A stretch of DNA of 64,000 bases, from the NCBI GenBank assembly GCA_050486405.1, contig JBJHDF010000018.1, positions 1 to 64,000 of the forward strand, in the 5' to 3' direction. The position numbers were made by a program, and so were the translations under genes. The notes below the pieces were generated by a model. The model did not search any database and was not told where the DNA came from. It was given only the letters and a program-made list of their open reading frames with translations. This document shows positions 58,735 through 64,000 of the stretch, one piece after another (position 1 is the stretch's first letter; each line of letters begins with the position of its first letter). This DNA comes from JBJHDF01 sp050486405. GTDB lineage: Bacteria; Pseudomonadota; Gammaproteobacteria; Pseudomonadales; Cellvibrionaceae.

Positions 58735-59754
58735 ATGGTGGCAAAGCCTGTGGCTGAATGCCTGCGGCTGGCCATTACGCCAGGAGAACCGGCGGGCATA
58801 GGGCCGGACCTGATGGCGCACCTGGCCGGGCAGGCGCACGACCAGGAACTGGTGGTCATCGCCGACCCGGATCTACTGAAACACCGCGCCCGAGCCCTGG
58901 GGCTGCCGCTGCGCCTGCGACCGGTGGAGCTGACCCAGAGCCCCCGGCCCCTGGCGGCCGGCGAACTGGCGGTACTGCCTGTGCCCCTGACCGGCACTGT
59001 CACCGCCGGTAAACTGAATCCCGACAATGCACCCTATGTGCTGGCCACGCTGGACGCCGCCATTGCCGGCTGCCAGTCCGGCCGGTTTCAGGCCCTGATC
59101 ACCGGCCCGGTACACAAGGGCGTGATCAACGACGCCGGCACGCCGTTTATCGGCCACACTGAATACTTGGCGGAGCACACCGGCACCCCCAAGGTGGTGA
59201 TGATGCTGGCCACTGAAGGACTGCGGGTGGCCCTGGCCACCACCCACCTGCCGCTGAAGGATGTGGCCGCCGCCATTACCCGGGAAGAACTCACCCAGGT
59301 GCTGGAGATACTGCACCGCGACCTGCGGCACCGCTTCGGCGTTCCCCGACCCCGTATCCTGGTCTGCGGACTCAACCCCCACGCCGGCGAAGGCGGGCAT
59401 CTGGGCCGGGAGGAAATCGACACCATCGAACCGGTGCTGGCGCAACTGCGCGATGCCGGCATGGATCTGCGCGGCCCCCTGCCCGCGGACACACTTTTTA
59501 CCCCCCGCTATCTGGACGACGCCGACGCGGTGCTCGCCATGTACCACGACCAGGGACTGCCGGTACTCAAGTACAAGGGCTTTGGTCGGGCGGTGAATAT
59601 CACTCTGGGGCTGCCCTTTATCCGCACCTCGGTGGACCACGGCACGGCGCTGGATCTGGCCGCCACCGGCCGGGCCGACCCGGGCAGTCTGCACACCGCA
59701 TTGGCCTACGCGGTGCGCATGGCCGGCAGCCAACTGTCGAAGGCGGAAGTATGA
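58735..59754 (+). CDS. pdxA: 4-hydroxythreonine-4-phosphate dehydrogenase
   Basis: A 339-residue enzyme of vitamin B6 synthesis. ITPGEPAGIGPDLMAHLAGQ opens it, TPFIGHTEYLAEHTGTPKVV, GLNPHAGEGGHLGREEID and AMYHDQGLPVLKYKGFGRAV carry the zinc- and substrate-binding residues. It starts 2 bases after surA and overlaps rsmA by 4. Confidence 0.95.
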   Translation: MVAKPVAECLRLAITPGEPAGIGPDLMAHLAGQAHDQELVVIADPDLLKHRARALGLPLRLRPVELTQSPRPLAAGELAVLPVPLTGTVTAGKLNPDNAPYVLATLDAAIAGCQSGRFQALITGPVHKGVINDAGTPFIGHTEYLAEHTGTPKVVMMLATEGLRVALATTHLPLKDVAAAITREELTQVLEILHRDLRHRFGVPRPRILVCGLNPHAGEGGHLGREEIDTIEPVLAQLRDAGMDLRGPLPADTLFTPRYLDDADAVLAMYHDQGLPVLKYKGFGRAVNITLGLPFIRTSVDHGTALDLAATGRADPGSLHTALAYAVRMAGSQLSKAEV

Positions 59755-60575
59755 GCCTTCCCCTGGACGGACACCGGGCGCGCAAGCGCTTCGGTCAGAA
59801 CTTTCTCACCGACGCCAGCGTGATTGCGCGCATCGTCAGTGCCATCAACCCGGAACCCGGACAGCAACTGGTGGAGATCGGCCCGGGCCAGGGCGCCCTG
59901 ACCCGCCCCCTGGGCGAACGCTGCGACAACCTCACGGTTATCGAGCTGGATCGGGATCTGGTGCCCTGGCTCAAGGTAATGTTCGAGCAGCACGCCAACT
60001 TTCGCCTGCTCCAGGCCGATGCGCTGAATGTGGATTTTGCCTCCCTGGCAGACCCGGACAAAAAACTGCGCGTGGTGGGCAATCTGCCCTACAACATTTC
60101 CACACCGCTGATTTTTCACCTGCTGGCGCAACTGCCCCAAATAGCGGACATGCACTTCATGTTGCAGAAGGAAGTGGTGGACCGGTTGGCGGCCGGCCCC
60201 GGCGACAAGGCCTACGGCCGCTTGAGCATCATGGTGCAGTATCACTGCGCCGTGCAGCCGCTGTTTACGGTGCCGCCCGCTGCCTTTCACCCGGCGCCCA
60301 AGGTCACCTCGGCCGTGGTACGGCTGGTGCCTCACTCGCCCCTGCCCTGCCCCGCCGAGCACCCGGAAACTCTGGCACGGCTGGTCAACGCCGCCTTTCA
60401 GCAGCGGCGCAAAACCCTGCGCAATTCGCTGAAGACACTCCTGCCCGTAGCGCAGGTGGACCGGTTGCCCATCGACACCAGCGTGCGTCCGGAAACACTC
60501 GACCTTGAGACATTTGTTCGCATTAGCAATATACTGCACCCATTGCTGGAATCCGGAAGCAAAGACCCGTCATGA
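59751..60575 (+). CDS. rsmA: 16S rRNA (A1518/A1519) dimethyltransferase
   Basis: A 274-residue methyltransferase that dimethylates two adenines near the 3' end of 16S rRNA. KRFGQNFLTDASVIARIVSA, VEIGPGQGALTRPLGER and VIELDRDLVPWLK supply the SAM site, and VVGNLPYNISTPLIFHLL contains the NLPYNIS catalytic motif. Four-base overlaps with both pdxA and apaG. Confidence 0.96.
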   Translation: MSLPLDGHRARKRFGQNFLTDASVIARIVSAINPEPGQQLVEIGPGQGALTRPLGERCDNLTVIELDRDLVPWLKVMFEQHANFRLLQADALNVDFASLADPDKKLRVVGNLPYNISTPLIFHLLAQLPQIADMHFMLQKEVVDRLAAGPGDKAYGRLSIMVQYHCAVQPLFTVPPAAFHPAPKVTSAVVRLVPHSPLPCPAEHPETLARLVNAAFQQRRKTLRNSLKTLLPVAQVDRLPIDTSVRPETLDLETFVRISNILHPLLESGSKDPS

Positions 60576-60943
60576 GTGTGCCCATCATCGTTACGGTAAA
60601 AACCGCCTACATTGCCGACCAGTCGAAACCCGACCACGACCGGTTTGTGTATTCCTACACCATCACCATTGCCAACTGCGGTGACCTGGCGGCGCAACTG
60701 CTCGCCCGCCGCTGGCTAATCCGCGACGCCAACGACCGCCTGCAGGAAGTGCACGGCCCCGGCGTGGTGGGCGAGCAGCCCCACTTGGCGCCGGGCAGTC
60801 AGTTCACCTACACCAGCGGTGTGGTGCTGGAAACCGAAACAGGAATCATGGAGGGCAGCTACCAGATGCGGGCGGAAGACGGCACCGTATTCGAGGCGCC
60901 CATCCCGGCTTTCGCGCTGGTTCCTCCCTACGCCATCCACTGA
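60572..60943 (+). CDS. apaG: ApaG protein
   Basis: A 123-residue beta-sandwich protein of unknown biochemical role, often coded with apaH and rsmA. FVYSYTITIANCGDLAAQLL, RRWLIRDANDRLQEVHGPGV and VVGEQPHLAPGSQFTYTSG match the family; the last carries the metal/ligand region. Overlaps rsmA by 4 bases (ATGA). Confidence 0.94.
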   Translation: MSVPIIVTVKTAYIADQSKPDHDRFVYSYTITIANCGDLAAQLLARRWLIRDANDRLQEVHGPGVVGEQPHLAPGSQFTYTSGVVLETETGIMEGSYQMRAEDGTVFEAPIPAFALVPPYAIH

Positions 60944-60960
60944 CGGAAACCTTCGCGGTC

Positions 60961-61773
60961 ATGAGCACTTACGCCATCGGCGATATCCAGGGTTGCCTTG
61001 ACCCGCTCAAGCGGCTGCTGGACAGGGTGGCGTTCGATCCCGATCGCGACCGCCTCTGGCTGGCGGGAGATCTGGTCAACCGCGGCCCCAGTTCCCTGGC
61101 CACCCTGCGCTATATTTATGACATGCGGCAATCGGTGGTGACCGTACTGGGCAACCACGATCTGCATTTTCTCGCCGTGGCCCGGGGACACAAACGCAAA
61201 AGCAGTTTCGACACCCTGGACGCCCTGCTCAAGGCCGAGGACTGCGAGGAACTGATTACCTGGCTGCGCCACTGCAAGCTGCTGCACACAGACTCCGAGC
61301 TGGGCTACACCATGGTTCACGCCGGCATACCGCCGCAGTGGAACCTGAGCCGGGCCCAGGCACACGCGCGGGAAGTGGAGGCCGTACTGCAGAGCGATCA
61401 ACTGGACGATTTTCTGGCCAACATGTACGGTAACAAACCCGAGCGCTGGAAAAACAAACTGGTGGGTATGGACCGTCTGCGGCTGATCACCAACTATTTC
61501 ACCCGCATGCGTTTTTGCACCGCCGACGGCGAGCTGGATCTGATCAACAAGGCGGGCCCCGGCGAACACCCGCCGGGCTTTGCCCCCTGGTTCGCCCACC
61601 CGCACCACAAGTGTCGCAAGGACCGTATCATCTTCGGTCACTGGGCGGCGCTGGAGGGCAAGGCCGACGCCGCCAATGTGGTGGCGCTGGACACCGGTTG
61701 TGTCTGGGGCGGCAAACTGACCGCCTTTCGCCTGGAGGACCAGCAATTTTTTCGCTGCCGCTGCGACGGCTGA
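60961..61773 (+). CDS. apaH: Bis(5'-nucleosyl)-tetraphosphatase, symmetrical
   Basis: A 270-residue metallophosphatase that cleaves Ap4A and decaps Np4-capped RNA. MSTYAIGDIQGCLDPLKRL, LAGDLVNRGPSSLATLRYI and VVTVLGNHDLHFLAVAR hold the metal ligands; FGHWAALEGKADAANVVALD completes the site. Follows apaG by 17 bases. Confidence 0.95.
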   Translation: MSTYAIGDIQGCLDPLKRLLDRVAFDPDRDRLWLAGDLVNRGPSSLATLRYIYDMRQSVVTVLGNHDLHFLAVARGHKRKSSFDTLDALLKAEDCEELITWLRHCKLLHTDSELGYTMVHAGIPPQWNLSRAQAHAREVEAVLQSDQLDDFLANMYGNKPERWKNKLVGMDRLRLITNYFTRMRFCTADGELDLINKAGPGEHPPGFAPWFAHPHHKCRKDRIIFGHWAALEGKADAANVVALDTGCVWGGKLTAFRLEDQQFFRCRCDG

Positions 61774-61789
61774 CCGACGGAGAACCGCG

Positions 61790-62695
61790 ATGAAGCATCT
61801 GGCAACGGTTTTGACGCTGCTGCTGTGGACCTGTGCCGCAGCGGGAGAACTTGAGGACTGTTTCAATAACAGTTACCACATCAGCATCAACGCCAGCCAC
61901 TCCACCATCAACGACGAGGGCGACCGGCCCTACTCAGTGTTTGGCCAGGACAGCAGCCTGCGGGAAAACTGGACCCTGGACGTCAAATACCACTTGCGGC
62001 CAGTGATGCCACCAGTGGCGGCGCCACTGGCAGAGGCGGCCTTTCTCGACCGCTCCGATTTTGTCTACGGCCAGGCCACCCGCCGTCAGATAGGCCGCGT
62101 GAGTATTGCCGGGGACCGCCCCCTGCCCATCAACGGCTCCCCCACCGGTGCGCCCGGCTGGGGGGATCGACAGCAGACGGTCAAGGTAAACAGCCTGGCG
62201 GCCGGCGGCCAGTATTTCGTGCCCGGTAGCAATATCTATCTGGCCGGCGGCATCGAACACGCCCGCACCCTGTACGGAGAAACCGGTATCGCCGAGGACC
62301 GGCGGGATCGCAACTGGACAGTGGCGGCGGGTTACCTGCCCATTGAGGGCCTACTGTTGGCCGCGGTGGTTGGCGAGGATGCGGAGACCAATTTCCGCGG
62401 GCTGGCCGCCAAGTACGTGTGGGAAACCCCGGGAGAACACCACATCAACCTCGAAGCCAACAGCTACCACAGCCGCTACTTCGATCGCGCCGGTGCGCTG
62501 CTGGATTTCTATTTCAGCCCTACCCTCAGCATCGGCGGCGGCTATGCCCGCGCCCACTTCAGTGGCCAGGGCTCAGAGGATGAATATACCCTGCGCAGCC
62601 GCAAGTTTTTTGGCCCACTCCTGAACGTGGGTGTGTCCTACAGCAAATCGCGCTATGCCAATAATCTAATGCTGGAAGCAGGATACCGCTTTTAA
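61790..62695 (+). CDS. Predicted outer-membrane beta-barrel protein
   Basis: A 301-residue exported protein. Signal peptide HLATVLTLLLWTCAAAG, then alternating-residue strands ending in LEAGYRF, with a terminal phenylalanine typical of barrels recognised by the BAM complex. Segments such as WTVAAGYLPIEGLLLAAVVG and SIGGGYARAHFSGQGSEDE look like barrel strands. The family is not recognised. GGAG precedes the ATG by 8 bases and it lies 16 bases after apaH, so it may be read through from the operon. The REP-like element begins at its stop codon. Confidence 0.72.
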   Translation: MKHLATVLTLLLWTCAAAGELEDCFNNSYHISINASHSTINDEGDRPYSVFGQDSSLRENWTLDVKYHLRPVMPPVAAPLAEAAFLDRSDFVYGQATRRQIGRVSIAGDRPLPINGSPTGAPGWGDRQQTVKVNSLAAGGQYFVPGSNIYLAGGIEHARTLYGETGIAEDRRDRNWTVAAGYLPIEGLLLAAVVGEDAETNFRGLAAKYVWETPGEHHINLEANSYHSRYFDRAGALLDFYFSPTLSIGGGYARAHFSGQGSEDEYTLRSRKFFGPLLNVGVSYSKSRYANNLMLEAGYRF

Positions 62696-62736
62696 AAGCC
62701 ATCCCATAAACTACTGCGTGCACGACTGACGGCTTT
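62695..62736. repeat. Inverted-repeat element (REP-like), copy 2
   Basis: AAAGCC at 62695-62700 pairs with GGCTTT at 62731-62736. Its left part, AAGCCATC(C)CATAAACTACTGC, matches the 14813 copy at nearly every position; the right arm differs. Both copies lie at the 3' end of a gene. Confidence 0.7.
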
Positions 62737-62742
62737 GAAACT

Positions 62743-62761
62743 CCCCCCGCTCTGCGGGGGG
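62743..62761 (-). terminator. GC-rich hairpin downstream of ssb
   Basis: CCCCCCGC and GCGGGGGG form a perfect 8-pair stem around a 3-base loop, 15 bases past the ssb stop on the minus strand. The following T-run is short, so termination may need help or be partial. Confidence 0.45.
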
Positions 62762-62776
62762 TTGGGGGAGGTCCGG

Positions 62777-63286
62777 TCAGAAGGGAATATCGTCGTCGAA
62801 GCTGTCCATGCCGGCCGGCTGCTGGGGCGCCTGCTGAGGAGCCTGCTGCGGCGACTGCTGGGAAGAGGGTCTGCCGCCGGACTGTTGTTCCGGTTGCTGC
62901 TGGCTGTACTGGTCGTAGGCGTCGCCGCCGTCGTAGTTGCCGCTGCCGCCCCGGCTGTCCAGCATCTGCATTTCGCTGGCAACGATTTCCGTGGTGTAGC
63001 GATCCTGACCGTCCTGGCCCTGCCACTTGCGGGTGCGCAGGGAGCCCTCGATGTACACCTTGCTGCCTTTTTTCAGATACTCACCGGCGATTTCCGCCAG
63101 GCGGTTGAAGAACACCACCCGGTGCCACTCGGTTCGCTCCTGGGGCTGCCCGGTCTGCTTGTCTTTCCATGTTTCCGACGTGGCCAGGCTGACATTGGTG
63201 ACAGCACCGCCGGACGGCATATAGCGGACCTCCGGGTCCTGCCCCAGATTACCGATCAGAATTACCTTGTTGATACCCCGAGCCAT
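62777..63286 (-). CDS. ssb: Single-stranded DNA-binding protein
   Basis: A 169-residue SSB. The OB fold opens MARGINKVILIGNLGQDPEV, with WHRVVFFNRLAEIAGEYLKK and GSKVYIEGSLRTRKWQ following. A Gln/Ser/Pro-rich flexible linker (GGRPSSQQSPQQAPQQAPQQ) leads to the acidic C-terminal tip MDSFDDDIPF, the interaction tail for repair and replication proteins. GAGGAGGATT precedes the ATG. Located beside the MFS gene as in other Gammaproteobacteria. Confidence 0.97.
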   Translation of the reverse strand: MARGINKVILIGNLGQDPEVRYMPSGGAVTNVSLATSETWKDKQTGQPQERTEWHRVVFFNRLAEIAGEYLKKGSKVYIEGSLRTRKWQGQDGQDRYTTEIVASEMQMLDSRGGSGNYDGGDAYDQYSQQQPEQQSGGRPSSQQSPQQAPQQAPQQPAGMDSFDDDIPF

Positions 63287-63370
63287 GTTGAATCCTCCTC
63301 ATTTGGAATAAACGATACATCCTGGTACCGCGTTACAATCAGGCCTCCAAGCTTACACCAGTCCGGAAAC

Positions 63371-64000
63371 TTAATCATCCGACAGTTGCAGTTGGCCGGT
63401 CTTTACCGTAGCACTGCGGGCCAGTTGACGCGGAGCGGGCGCGGCCATGCCCCAGGCCACCAGCAGCCAAACACCCAGCAGCAGAGAACACAAAATAAAC
63501 AGCGAGGGCGCGCCCTGGTACTGCAGCAAATAACCCCCCAGCGCGCCCCCGGCGAAGGCACCGAAGAATTGGCAACTGGCGTAGACACTCAGTGCAGTAC
63601 CCTTGATGGCGGCCGGGGCCGTTTTACTGACCAGTGAGGGCAGGCTGGCCTCCAGGGCATTGAACGCCACAAAGAATACAAAGAGCACTCCCAGCAGCAG
63701 TGGCAGATTTCCGCTCGCCCCCAGCAGCGCCAGTTCCGACAGGGCCAGCAGACCTATGGCACCGAGAAAGACCCAGCGGGTCCAACCCCGCCGCTCTGCT
63801 GCCAGCAGCAGGGGCAACATCACCACAAAGGTACCCAGCAGCAGGGGAAAATAGACCAGCCAGTGCTGCTCACGGGAGACCCCCAGTTGCTCCAGAACCT
63901 GGGGCAGAATGAGGAAGCTGGCCATAAGAATGAAGTGCAGGGTGAAAACGCCCAGATTCAGCCGTAACAGTTCACCGTGGATCAGGGCCTGACGCAGCAT
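63371..64000 (-). CDS. MFS transporter, N-terminus outside window
   Basis: The C-terminal half (209 residues) of a major-facilitator permease, running off the right edge. Six or so membrane helices are visible, including LGVFTLHFILMASFLILPQV, WVFLGAIGLLALSELALLG and GALGGYLLQYQGAPSLFILC. Methionine at the edge is internal or unproven as a start. The substrate cannot be told; similar genes beside ssb/uvrA are drug- or nucleoside-type exporters of unknown function. Confidence 0.85.
   Translation of the reverse strand: MLRQALIHGELLRLNLGVFTLHFILMASFLILPQVLEQLGVSREQHWLVYFPLLLGTFVVMLPLLLAAERRGWTRWVFLGAIGLLALSELALLGASGNLPLLLGVLFVFFVAFNALEASLPSLVSKTAPAAIKGTALSVYASCQFFGAFAGGALGGYLLQYQGAPSLFILCSLLLGVWLLVAWGMAAPAPRQLARSATVKTGQLQLSDD

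Overview
The window looks like a chromosomal segment of a GC-rich, probably marine gammaproteobacterium. The core gene order amgK-murU / lptD-surA-pdxA-rsmA-apaG-apaH, an rpe-trpE pair, ssb beside an MFS gene, and an Xps-type type II secretion operon all fit Gammaproteobacteria. The Cellvibrionales/Halieaceae neighbourhood is my guess, because of sulfotransferases and a post-PEP-CTERM-1-like protein; the sequence alone does not settle it.

Layout. (1) 1-14681 is the outer part of a surface-polysaccharide island: GT2 and GT4 glycosyltransferases, an FkbM-like methyltransferase with a long coiled coil, a single-domain and a tandem-domain sulfotransferase, and a GT-C/DUF2304/DPM1-like/GT4 operon. 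The first ~1.6 kb is clearly more AT-rich than the rest. Two toxin-antitoxin loci sit among these genes: a complete BrnT/BrnA-like pair bracketed by 36-bp direct repeats, and a Phd-like antitoxin beside a PIN toxin that has lost its middle. (2) 14813-17337 is a three-gene run encoding a post-PEP-CTERM-1-like protein, a secreted zinc metalloprotease and an S74-type chaperone protein, ending in an inverted-repeat element whose relative lies at 62695. (3) 17405-33910 is the polysaccharide core: an O-antigen-type ABC exporter (wzt, wzm), a methyltransferase with a C-terminal coiled coil, a 1528-residue four-domain glycosyltransferase, an LtaS/MdoB-like phosphoglycerol transferase, manC (GDP-mannose supply), GT2, a methyltransferase, an unrecognised GT-like protein and a GT4.

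(4) 33929-45684 is a type II secretion operon in the order E-F-G-H-I-J-K-L-M-C(N)-D, preceded by a parvulin-type foldase and followed by a small lipoprotein. (5) 45714-49552 holds two secreted proteins of unknown function, a possible 51-residue ORF, clear hairpins/terminators and a 588-base gap. (6) 49553-64000 is mostly housekeeping: trpE, rpe, an acyltransferase, murU/amgK (peptidoglycan recycling), lptD-surA-pdxA-rsmA-apaG-apaH, an outer-membrane barrel protein, ssb and a truncated MFS gene.

Working together: manC supplies GDP-mannose; the glycosyltransferases build a chain that can be methylated, sulfated and perhaps phosphoglycerylated; Wzt/Wzm exports it; LptD/SurA maintain the outer membrane that carries it. 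The parvulin foldase and the secretion system probably serve the secreted proteins around them. The unusual material is in the accessory regions: the repeat-bracketed toxin-antitoxin cassette, the decayed PIN locus, the fused sulfotransferase and glycosyltransferases, and the coiled-coil proteins next to the ABC exporter.
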